Source: Gracilaria domingensis
Taxonomy: Eukaryota; Rhodophyta; Florideophyceae; Gracilariales; Gracilariaceae
Length of the DNA stretch: 64,000 bases
Reading direction: 5' to 3'
NCBI GenBank assembly: GCA_022539475.1
Contig: VCMS01000115.1
Location: 91,436-155,435 of the forward strand
This document shows, piece by piece, positions 9,180 to 17,440 of this stretch (its first letter is position 1; each line of letters starts with the position of its first letter). The position numbers and the translations under genes were made by a program. Under the pieces are notes generated by a model. The model saw only the letters and a program-made list of their open reading frames with translations. It searched no databases and was not told the DNA's origin.

Positions 9180-11491
9180 CTAGCACCAGTATTCCATGCG
9201 TTGCAGGGTATCATTCCGCAGAAGGTATCGTGTAATGTGCACCTTAATGGAAACTGAACCTAGACTTCGCAAAATACCGTTCAGGTAGCCCTCGACTAAA
9301 GAACTAGCATGAGTGGAAAACCCACCAGTATTTACTGCACGGCGATTCTGGACGACCCAAGCAATTATCTCCAAATTTTGAAATAATTGATCTCGATATT
9401 TTTTCAAAAAATTTACTGGACGACCCTTGCCAATTTCTGGACGACCCTCGCCAAAAACTAGCATCTGCAAGAGACAGACGTTCCATGTCAACCACTCCCC
9501 CGCTCTCGGTTTTGGCACCCGGTCAATTACATTCCTGTTAGCCGGGAAAGTAGAAGGAATGAAATTGTTCTCCTCAAATGGAGTAAGACTGGCTTCCTCG
9601 GATGGTTGCAATCCACGCTTCACCCCATGAACGGCGTACTCCGTTACGGGCTGTATCCCAAACTCCCGTGGATTCCCTCCAACATTACTTCGATCCCGGA
9701 TGAACACCAGTGGATTCCCATCCACTTCAAACGAAGGCATGAGTTCTGGCTTACCCTCGCTTCCAGCTTCATCTTTCGTACTCGCCGTTTCGGAAAGTAT
9801 CCTGTGCCAGACATGAAACTGTGCCATGGCACAGAATATAATGAAGTGCCCACCTGACCGAAGCGCGGAACTTATTAAGTCAGCCGTACTGATCATGTCA
9901 TCCTCACTGAAGACATCGTGAGCACTATTCCGTTTGCTCCTCTTCCTTCAAGTGTTAAAGGGAGGGTCATTTAGGACAAGCTGTGCCTCAACCCATAAAA
10001 TCTCACTCTGATTCACAAATGTTTCGTGTGTGTGCCTCAGGTCCTTCATGTCACATTTGTACGCTACAAAATGTGACTTTCTCATCCCCTTCCACACCTT
10101 GTCCATATTCATTCGAAGGAGACTGGATATCCCCTTCATGGGCGGCTCAATACCAGTCTTTTGGATGTTGTACCCGGCAACCCGAGATTCATGCTCCGCA
10201 CGATTCACCGGCTTCTCGAAGTCGTCGCTATTGGAGCTCACGAGATCTATATACTCTCGACGAGGTGGGGCTTGGGCAGACTTGGTCGAAGAAGGTTCGG
10301 CATTACCGGAAGTTTTAGGGGTTTTCGTCAGTTCAATATCAGGTTTCGCGTGAATGCCGACATGGAACCCTGCCGCATGACGCATATCCTGTATCGGTTT
10401 CCATAGCAACTCCGAAAAGTTCTGAAATCGTGCAGGCAACTCACCGGAGTCAGAACCAGATACGGTATCCATCCGTATCCCCGAAAACTCTATCCAGTTC
10501 CTCATCTGTTCAACCCGTAAGCTATAAAGGCTATTGTGGGTGCATATGGTTTCGAGGTCTGTCAAAAATTCCTTAGCCAGTATTCGGAGGTTTGTATCGC
10601 ATTCATCACTCAAGGTCTCCACCAATCCACTAGTACTGCTCTGTGGCACATCTTTTGTGTTGAATCGAGTACTCTGGCTCGGCGGGGCACAACCAGACTC
10701 CCGTGTCTCTAGCGCTGTATACTTCAACGTCTGCATATTCATGTAAATGTATGGTTTCGCCATGTGCTGAACGTTCGTGTATCTACGATGAGCCGCAAAA
10801 CAACTCCATGCCCATACGACCTCACTGATAGCGAATCCCAGTCGATCACAGTTGTCTTTAGAGAACGACGTAAAAGTGGGTATGTACACAGATGGTGCAC
10901 TTTTCGTTTCTTTTTCGGTTGTTTCTTCTTCATCATTTTGATGTTGTCGTTCTCTCCCATTATGTGGCCGAGATATGATAAGTATATAACGACCTCAAAT
11001 GGGTTCACAGCTGTTGGTGGGATGAACACTGTCGTCTTCAGAACCTGCTTTCTCCTGGTCATGAAATAACCAACCAGGCATCGCACCGGTAGGTATATAC
11101 CCATATCCATAGAGAGAAAGAAAAAATCGCGGAGTTTCTGGTCCTCATCTCCGTCCTTCTTGTCAAGAAGCTTCGTTACAAGATATCGTTGTTCCACAGG
11201 TTTGTTATTCACAACACTCTTTCGTAGCTGTTGCAGTGTCAAGTTCTGCAGGTTCTTGGAGTTAGTGGCCTCCTCAAACATTTTCCTTGCCTCCGGAATA
11301 TCCTCATAGTTCTCGGCGCAGAACTCTATTAGCCCTCTAAACCCTACGTCCCGTGGCCGATCAGGGCCTCCATCGCTGTTTGCCAAAGCATCGCGAAGAA
11401 CCAAGAAAAGTCTGACATATGCATGGAACGCCGGAGGCGGAGCACTAATGTCGATAGGATGTAGCTCCTCTCCATCATCGGTGGAATCCAT
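9180..11491 (-). pseudogene. Transposon-borne protein with a DPPF methyltransferase motif, broken by a frame change and a TGA
   Basis: Three frames line up on the minus strand. The first starts at the ATG at 11491 (MDSTDDGEELHPIDISAPPP..) and runs ~200 residues without a recognised domain. Around 10900-10990 the coding sense moves to another frame, which stays open through ~310 residues to NDPPFNT and a TGA at 9948-9950. The same frame then reads on for ~255 more residues, beginning RKRSKRNS. NDPPFNT is motif IV of class I amino-methyltransferases (DPPY/DPPF). The following ISSALRSGGHFIIFCAMAQF fits the strand and helix after motif IV in N6-adenine/N4-cytosine methylases. No clear motif I (SAM-binding) was found, so activity is doubtful and the family call is tentative. 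The TGA is one C-to-T step from CGA, as expected for decay of a methylated repeat. Confidence 0.5.
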
Positions 11492-11507
11492 CGCTTCAGC
11501 GCAAACA

Positions 11508-11655
11508 ACGGAGGCGAGCCTTTAAATGGCGACTTACGCTGGGCACCCCCGCTTTCGGCAGCTCTTCCCAGCCTACTGCCAGTCTCGTCCGTGTCCGTGT
11601 CCGCTCCCTTCTGAGGTCAGTGTCCGTGCCGCTTCGAGCGGGTGCGATAGCGTCG
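11508..11655 (-). promoter_or_regulatory. Upstream module of the methyltransferase-like gene
   Basis: The segment 11508-11600 is the second copy of the module at 3757-3845, including TTTAAA. The next ~55 bp (GTGTCCGCTCCCTTCTG..) is not shared and joins it to repeat arm Y. Confidence 0.4.
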
Positions 11656-11783
11656 CGTGTCGGCCACGTCGCGATTCGGAGCTATTGCAAAGGTCACGTA
11701 TTGTGCTAATAGTCGCGGACCAAGTGGGTGTTAAGCGCTAGTTTTCTCCAGTTTGATATATGTGCACGGCGCGTGCAGCGAAA

Positions 11784-12100
11784 TCACTGCCGGAAGTGCC
11801 GGGAGAAGTGTTTTGGGAGGTCTCCGGAGGGTGCTAGAATGTGGCCAGAACGTGCCCGCGGGCGCGGGGGTCGGTCATGTTAGAGTAGGTACCCTAACAC
11901 GAACGGACCCCCTGCCCGCGCGGGCACGTTTTGGGCGATTTTTTGAAAAATGTGCGATTTTATGCCCGCGGGCGGGGGGGCCCGGTCGTGTTAGGGTACC
12001 TACCCTAAAACGACCGACCCCTCCGCCCGCGGGCACGTTCTGTCCACATTCTGGCACCCTCCGGAGACCTCCCAAAACACTCCTCTCGGCACTTCCGGCA
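11784..12100. repeat. Composite palindrome, copy P2, with arms Y' and Z
   Basis: This is the second copy of the GC-rich palindrome. Its outer arms TGCCGGAAGTGCC (11788-) and GGCACTTCCGGCA (-12100) are complementary. Inside are the same TTAGGGTA/TACCCTAA palindromes and a centre GATTTTTTGAAAAATG. On its left lies Y' (shared with 4353-4483). On its right lies Z (about 12085-12180), which recurs inverted at 12405-12490. Confidence 0.75.
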
Positions 12101-12488
12101 TCCACCGCGTCACCTCGGTGCACCATCCCGTCTTCTCCATCCCTCAAACGCTCCCTAATTCCCACGGGCACCACACCTACCCTCTAGTAAAGATTAGTTT
12201 ACTGAAAGTTACAAGTTGTTTCATAGCTTACCACTAGACTACGAAAGACTGCTATCGATGGCGCTCTTAAGTATTGCTGCGCCCGGGGGCGGCCGCCGGG
12301 CCATCGCCGTTGCATCCAGTATATCAGGCCCGTCGTGGAACACGGCGCAGACATCAGAGAGTCCCCCACATCATTAACACTCGACACCATCCTCTTTTCT
12401 AGAGTAGATGTGGTGCGCGTGGAAATTAGGGAGTGTCTGGAGGGTAGAAAAGACGGGATGGTGCACTGAGGTGACGCAGTGGGTACAG
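12101..12488. repeat. Short inverted-repeat unit Z..Z'
   Basis: The block 12085-12180 (with GCGTCACCTCGGTGCACCAT) and the block 12405-12490 are inverted copies. The ~220 bp between them has no gene; it contains a GC-rich stretch (CCCGGGGGCGGCCGCCGGG). The size and structure fit a fold-back or MITE-like insertion. Confidence 0.6.
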
Positions 12489-12807
12489 GGAGTGCCGGGG
12501 GGTGTGTTTTGGGAGGTCTCCGGAAGGCGCCAGAATGTGGCGCGAACGTGCCTGCGGGCGGGGGGGGGGGGGGGGGTCGGTCGTGTTAGGGTAGGTACCC
12601 TAACACGACCGGACCCCCCCGCCCGCGGGCACGTTTTGGGCAATTTTTTGAAAAATGTGCGATTTTATGCCTGCGGGCGGGGGGGGGGGGTCCGGTCGTG
12701 TTAGGGTACCTACCCTAACACGACCGACCCCCCCCCCGCCCGCGGGCACGTTCTGGCCACATTCCGGCGCCTTCCCGGGACCACCCAAAACACGCCGCCC
12801 CGCAGTG
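12489..12807. repeat. Composite palindrome, copy P3
   Basis: Third copy, with the longest G/C runs (a 17-G run near 12560-12577). It is flanked by Z' on the left and X' on the right, and its sequence is otherwise as in P1 and P2. The runs and the palindromy make this region prone to assembly error. Confidence 0.75.
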
Positions 12808-13040
12808 ATTTCGCTACACCCGGCCGCCGGTACGTTGGCGCCGCTGTCCACGTGTATTGGCAGGAGTAGGCTGTACATGAAAGTGAATGAGTGTACTCTT
12901 GATTACTATGCAAAGCATTTGAAGAGCACGATTAGAGAGCGCGACCATTGCTCGCGTGAGTCATCATTGCGCGAACTCCACGACTCTAAAGCGTACAATC
13001 AGCGTGCGAGCGGCCACAGACAGGACACGGACGAAACTGG

Positions 13041-13268
13041 CCCGAGTCTACGGATTTGCTGGTTAGATACCACATGTACATGGTACCAGAGGGCTACGCA
13101 CTACCTGATGCTGTTCATCGGGTGCGGGATTTCCGACCCACGTTTGTCACTTGTGACGAGGAGGAGGAGGCGGAGGATGAACTGTTGTCCGATAAGGAGG
13201 GTGGGGCGGTTGACATGGAAGAAGACCAAGTGGTCGTGGAGATTGGTGTGGAAGCGGAGGCCGGTTGA
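13041..13268 (+). pseudogene. C-terminal gene fragment with acidic tail
   Basis: A 3' coding remnant of about 75 codons starts exactly where the inverted repeat X' ends, as if the unit had inserted into, or captured, a gene. It reads ESTDLLVRYHMYMVPEGYAL.. and ends in an acidic tail (DEEEEAEDELL). I do not recognise the family. No start codon fits, so it is a fragment. Confidence 0.35.
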
Positions 13269-13604
13269 ACTGAAGTGCTCGAGAGTAGTAGTGATGACGA
13301 TTTGCCAATAATGAGGCTGCGAGCGCCTCGAAGTGGATGAGAATGAGATGATTAGTAAATTATGAGTGTCTTGCGAGTATTAAGAGTAGTATACTATTGC
13401 AAGGCTATACATATGAACATAGAAAAGGTGCGGCAGGCTGGTAATTGAACAAATGTCATACTTCTTTGGTCCAGTTTCGTCTAATTGCAACATGCCACAT
13501 GCTCGGTATCGTTAACATCATTGGTGACACCATTCAATCCGCAATTGAACATGTAGCGTCCTAACACTTCTGAAACTGCACTTAAGGTTGCTTTTAAAAG
13601 AAGT
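13269..13604. other. No gene seen
   Basis: AT-rich spacer. There is an imperfect inverted repeat around 13366-13404 (CTTGCGAGTA..TATACTATTGCAAG) and another pairing CATACTTCTTT (13455-) with AAAGAAGTATG (13597-). Neither is assigned a role. Confidence 0.3.
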
Positions 13605-14015
13605 ATGAAACTGAGAAGTATATGCAGTTCCTGTCTATGCGGTACTTGTGGCAGTATGGTGACTGTATCAGGAAAAATGCCAGAGGAACAGAGAGACTTG
13701 GCGGAAATTTCACCCAATACCTTGTCTAAGTTCATATATGCCAATGGTTACGGTATATTAAGTTCCGTTGATGGAACGTTGAGAAGAGAAGGAGAGTCAA
13801 TTCCAGAAGAAGTTGTGAAGTGTATGAAGTTCATTGACGAACTTGTTGGTTTCGGACTTGTCACAGGGGGTGATGTGGGCGACGTGGAGGGGAAAATGGA
13901 AGGACTCGGAGACTATAAGTTTGGCGTCTCGGCGAATCATGGAGCTTTCCTCCGTTTCTCTGACGAGAGGGAAATTAAGGCTGCATTCAATGATCACACC
14001 CTTGACCACTGTTAG
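13605..14015 (+). CDS. Hypothetical small protein (136 residues)
   Basis: An ATG-initiated frame encoding MKLRSICSSCLCGTCGSMVT.. with a Cys-rich N terminus (CSSCLCGTC), followed by a mixed, globular-looking composition. No family is recognised. Nothing upstream identifies a promoter. It may be a genuine small gene or a transposon remnant, and codon composition alone cannot decide. Confidence 0.4.
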   Translation: MKLRSICSSCLCGTCGSMVTVSGKMPEEQRDLAEISPNTLSKFIYANGYGILSSVDGTLRREGESIPEEVVKCMKFIDELVGFGLVTGGDVGDVEGKMEGLGDYKFGVSANHGAFLRFSDEREIKAAFNDHTLDHC

Positions 14016-14221
14016 GATTTCTTTAATTCTGGTCATGTTTTTATTTGAATTTGTTATATTACTACGCTTTTAGTTAGTCATTTAATGTTTTGATGCTTTC
14101 TTTGAATTCCCCGTGATCTAGCGATCCGATTTGATACCCTAATGATCCTCAGAGTCTTTGTTTGACATTAGCTGTCATAATGTTACCAAGACATGTCACG
14201 TGTGATGTCTGCCTCGTCAGT

Positions 14222-14450
14222 TGACGTCATGACTGACTTCATAGTTTCGGTGCCTTGCTGGAACTTCTACAAATGGACACGTTTCAGGAACTTCTAGAAG
14301 CTTCTAGACGACTCCACTGTCGATTTCTACGCACAGTTTCTACACTAATTCCGACGCAAGGGCCAGTACTCATAGACACATTAGTTTGAGGGATATTCTA
14401 GAAATCTGCGTTAGCGACCTTATTTTCGAAGGTCCGATTCTCCATATAAA
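14222..14450 (+). promoter_or_regulatory. Promoter-like region with CRE, heat-shock-element-like motif and TATA
   Basis: TGACGTCA (14222-14229) is a perfect CRE/bZIP site. TTCTAGAAGCTTCTAGA (14292-14308) is an uninterrupted TTCnnGAAnnTTCnnGA array, the heat-shock-factor pattern. CATATAAACC places a TATA box at 14445-14450. All precede the zinc-finger gene, whose 5' exon would start about 30 bp after the TATA box. Confidence 0.5.
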
Positions 14451-14541
14451 CCCTGGTCGACTGCCCGAACTCTCCTCGGCAGTCACCATCGTTCACGTTC
14501 TCAACCTCAGACCCAGTGTTCTAACATTGGTAGCCATCGCA

Positions 14542-15307
14542 AGTAAGTATTGCGCTCATTTGAAACTGAGTGACCATCCAGCCCTAGTGGATTTTGCTAT
14601 ACAAAATTCCCTAGGTTTGGATGAGCAACAGACGTCCAGCTCTTTACTGACTGTTGATTTCTGACCCAATTTGGGTGTTTCCAGTGAGCTCAATACGCCG
14701 ATCCCAAGTACCGCCGTCATCGCCGTCGTTCTATACGAACACGGAAATATCCACCGAACCGCCGTCATCGCCGCCACCGCCGCCACCCCCTGTCAACACC
14801 ACCGAAACCCCTGTTTCCGCTGCCGTGTCCACCTTGGAACCGAGTACACCACCTTCATACACACCGTCACCACCGTCGTCACCAGCTCGTCAACAACCCG
14901 ATCCTGTTGACAGCAATCCGATTTCAAGGAACCGATCGGTTACCGAGGCTACCGAGGGTACTCCACGTCATCTGCTCCGCATAGACGACGCGGCTAATAT
15001 CCATATCCTTCGCGTGGCCACCGATCGAATCAAGCGACGGCGTGTACGTAACCTTCGACGTCGCTTGAAGACCCCCAAGTGTGACGACTGTGAACTCCGT
15101 TTCAATAGCCGAGTGCAACTTCGCGAACATTTGTCTGGTAGCCGACACCGCAACAAGCTCCAGAACAAGCGCTCCCCACCGGGCTGCTACGAATGTGGTA
15201 TACTCTCGTTCAATAATTGGAAGCATTACGAGGATCACCGAGGTGGACGCAAGCACCAAGCAGCTGTCAACAAGGAAAACCGACGTCAACAGCGTTATTT
15301 CAAGTAA
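14542..15307 (+). CDS. Two-zinc-finger protein; start codon assembled by splicing
   Basis: The 217-codon open frame has no ATG. A strong intron lies across its upstream edge: donor AA|GTAAGTAT at 14543, a CTGAC branch motif near 14661, and acceptor TGTTTCCAG ending at 14684. Joining A(14542) to TG(14685-14686) gives ATG and starts MSSIRRSQVPP. The intron is 142 nt. The protein (208 residues) has a Pro/Ser/Thr-rich disordered N-terminal half (PPPPPPP), a basic stretch (IKRRRVRNLRRRLK) and two C2H2 fingers. The first has CX2C-X12-H-X5-H spacing (CDDCELRF..HLSGSRH) and the second CYECGILSF..HRGGRKH. X5 between the histidines is typical of U1C/JAZ-type fingers that bind double-stranded RNA or splice-site RNA. 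Function is not known. Confidence 0.65.
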
Positions 15308-15535
15308 ATTATAACGCAAACACCTTGTGTTGACAAAAGTTTCCAAGAATCGGTTGTTCTACCCTTTAAGCTCCCGTTTGTGGTTGTGTTCCAGTTTCCG
15401 CTACGTTCGTATTACTTAGCATTGTCAAGGGAGAAGTCGCCGTACAGGGCTTACTATCTTCCCAGTGGCTTGACGCTTTGTAATTGAACTGAAGAAACCT
15501 TAATTGAACCACTCCGGCTGCAATTGCAACTTACA
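15308..15535. other. Spacer after the zinc-finger gene
   Basis: No gene is seen. The sequence is likely 3' UTR and flank. Confidence 0.3.
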
Positions 15536-15539
15536 GCGA

Positions 15540-15605
15540 AGGGAATCGAACCTAGAACCTCTGAAATTGCACCGGCGCCGCCTACCCACTAGGCCAGGCG
15601 CGCGG
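15540..15605 (-). ncRNA. tRNA-like sequence with A and B boxes (possible SINE head)
   Basis: On the minus strand, TGGCCTAGTGGGTAGG (15581-15596) fits an RNA polymerase III A box. GGTTCGATTCC (15542-15552) is a perfect B box, and the spacing between them is about 28 nt. The stem partners expected in a working tRNA (acceptor and T stems) do not pair well, so this is a tRNA pseudogene or the head of a tRNA-derived SINE. It lies just upstream of the Ty3-like gag gene, in opposite orientation. Confidence 0.45.
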
Positions 15606-15754
15606 CACTGCTTGTCTGCAACCTGCAAATTGCAATTTTTTAAAAGTGGCAGCGCGAGGCTTGATTTGCACTTTTCGAAAAATTAGACAATATATTTTGG
15701 CAACCCCCCGATTTGAGCCAATTTCAAAGGTTCTCCGTTCGCGCAGCTTATACC

Positions 15755-16627
15755 ATGACGACCCCTCAAGGCATCCCAGGCACACCCCCACAGGTGCGTG
15801 CAGGCCAAATAATCCAAAGCATGGCTCGCGCGCTTGATGAAACACGGGCTCAGATGGAATTGTTGAAGCAAGAAGCGCAAACGAAGATATCCGCTCTCGA
15901 GACCTCACTCAGTGTCCTAGCCAATAAGGACAGCCCAGCCACGAATCCAAAGATCAACAAGCCCCCAACGTTCACTGGAAAGCAAAACATTGACAGTTGG
16001 ATCACTCATATTCGCAATTATCTTGATGGAACCCCCGACGACAAAGCATTAACGATCGCGCTTAGTTACATCAGTGGAGCTGCTCATGAGTGGTATCTCG
16101 CCCAGCAAAGAAATGGACTGGAGCTGCAAACCCTTGAGGAACTCTTTGAACATCTTCAGAAACGATTTACTATTGTCAACAAAGAGAAACTTGCTCGGGA
16201 CAAACTAAGCAAGTGGAAGCAGTACAAAGATGTTCAACAGTTCAATGAAGACTTCCTCAAGATTGTGCTTGAAATCCCCAACATCAGTATGGAAGAGCAA
16301 ATCGACAGATATACCAGAGGCTTGAAAAGTTACATCTGGAAAGAGCTTTGCACCAATGAGTACAAATCTTTGACTAATGCAATGAAAGACGCTGAGCGGG
16401 CGGAATCTGCTTTCCGAAGGGGTGGACAGGCGCGATTTGGCAGACAACCTGGCGGCTCTGGATCATCTCAAGGACCGGTACCCATGGATATTGGAAATAT
16501 GAAGCTGAAGAAGTTAACCAAGGAAGAGCGCGAGAACTGTCGAAAGTTGGGACTCTGTTTCCGCTGTCGACAACCTGGACACATGGCACGCGATAAACAG
16601 TGCCCAAAAAACTCCCAGAGGAACTGA
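15755..16627 (+). CDS. Gag of a Ty3-like LTR retrotransposon
   Basis: A 290-residue protein from the ATG at 15755. An N-terminal coiled segment is followed by a retrotransposon Gag domain (roughly residues 70-225; PPTFTGKQNIDSWITHIRNY, later RFTIVNKEKLARDKLSKW). A single CCHC zinc knuckle, CFRCRQPGHMARDKQC, lies near the C terminus and binds genomic RNA. The knuckle ends five codons before the stop and overlaps the protease frame by 28 nt. The element is truncated: no reverse transcriptase or integrase follows. I could not identify flanking LTRs. Confidence 0.85.
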   Translation: MTTPQGIPGTPPQVRAGQIIQSMARALDETRAQMELLKQEAQTKISALETSLSVLANKDSPATNPKINKPPTFTGKQNIDSWITHIRNYLDGTPDDKALTIALSYISGAAHEWYLAQQRNGLELQTLEELFEHLQKRFTIVNKEKLARDKLSKWKQYKDVQQFNEDFLKIVLEIPNISMEEQIDRYTRGLKSYIWKELCTNEYKSLTNAMKDAERAESAFRRGGQARFGRQPGGSGSSQGPVPMDIGNMKLKKLTKEERENCRKLGLCFRCRQPGHMARDKQCPKNSQRN

Positions 16628-17247
16628 CTCCACGGTCATCTGAAGAACTCACGTCAGTTCCACCGGACCACCATTGCACCCCACTGAATTCCATCGAAAC
16701 GCAACCATTGACTAAGCCAGCAAACCCCGTACCCATTGAATCTGCAGATAAACATCGTACCCAAGAAAAAATATTGAGCAATGGAAGACATAAACTTCTT
16801 ACCTCACGCTTAGCGTCACCATTTGAAACCCCCTCTGTTGGACTACTCCTTGCATATGTATTCATCAATGGCAGAAAATGTACAGCTCTGTTCGATAACG
16901 GTTCCGAAATCAGTTATTTGTTCAAAGCCATCTGCAAAAGCATGAAGATCCCAACCATTGACACTAGTTATGAAGCCGAAATGGCCAACGGTTCCATTAC
17001 TGTGCTCCAGGAAACCCGAGAAGATGGAGTAGATATCCAGATTGAAGAACTACGAGAAAAGAGACGCTTTGCAATATGTGCATTATACGGATATGACGTC
17101 ATTTTAGGAAAAGACTGGCTATACGAATATAACCCCTATATCAACCACCGAACCAATGAAATATCTTTTGTTCACAATTCCAGAACCATTTTCATCAAAG
17201 CAAACATTAGGACACCAAACCGATCGGGGTCGGGGGGGCGAGGATGA
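16600..17247 (+). CDS. Retropepsin-like protease of the same element, in the -1 frame
   Basis: The frame opens inside the end of gag with no ATG, which suits expression by frameshifting. A heptamer AAAAAAC (16606-16612) lies in the gag reading phase A AAA AAC, the standard slippery-site form. The protease domain (about residues 75-190) has LFDNGSEISYL in the active-site position, where most relatives have D-S/T-G, so the second residue is unusual. It ends with YDVILGKDWLYEYNPYI, characteristic of Ty3-type protease/linker. The stop at 17247 follows a GC-rich non-family tail, so the polyprotein is cut short here. Confidence 0.75.
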   Translation: MPKKLPEELTPRSSEELTSVPPDHHCTPLNSIETQPLTKPANPVPIESADKHRTQEKILSNGRHKLLTSRLASPFETPSVGLLLAYVFINGRKCTALFDNGSEISYLFKAICKSMKIPTIDTSYEAEMANGSITVLQETREDGVDIQIEELREKRRFAICALYGYDVILGKDWLYEYNPYINHRTNEISFVHNSRTIFIKANIRTPNRSGSGGRG

Positions 17248-17440
17248 AGGACATGGTAGGCTCTTAAATACGCGAATGGTATGTGTACCGTTTCGTTTCG
17301 AATTGGCGCCATTTATGATTCAACCGAAACAATAAGTCAGGTCAAGGCGTGAAGAAGATACTAACTTTCTTCGTATACACTAACACGGGCATGTTGGAGT
17401 GCTTATGATCTCATTAGAAGGTACATAAAATCAGGGACAA
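17248..17440. other. Short leader before the TNP2-like gene
   Basis: About 190 bp with CTCTTAAATACGC (near 17260) as a TATA-like box. It probably contains the promoter of the downstream transposase. Confidence 0.3.
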
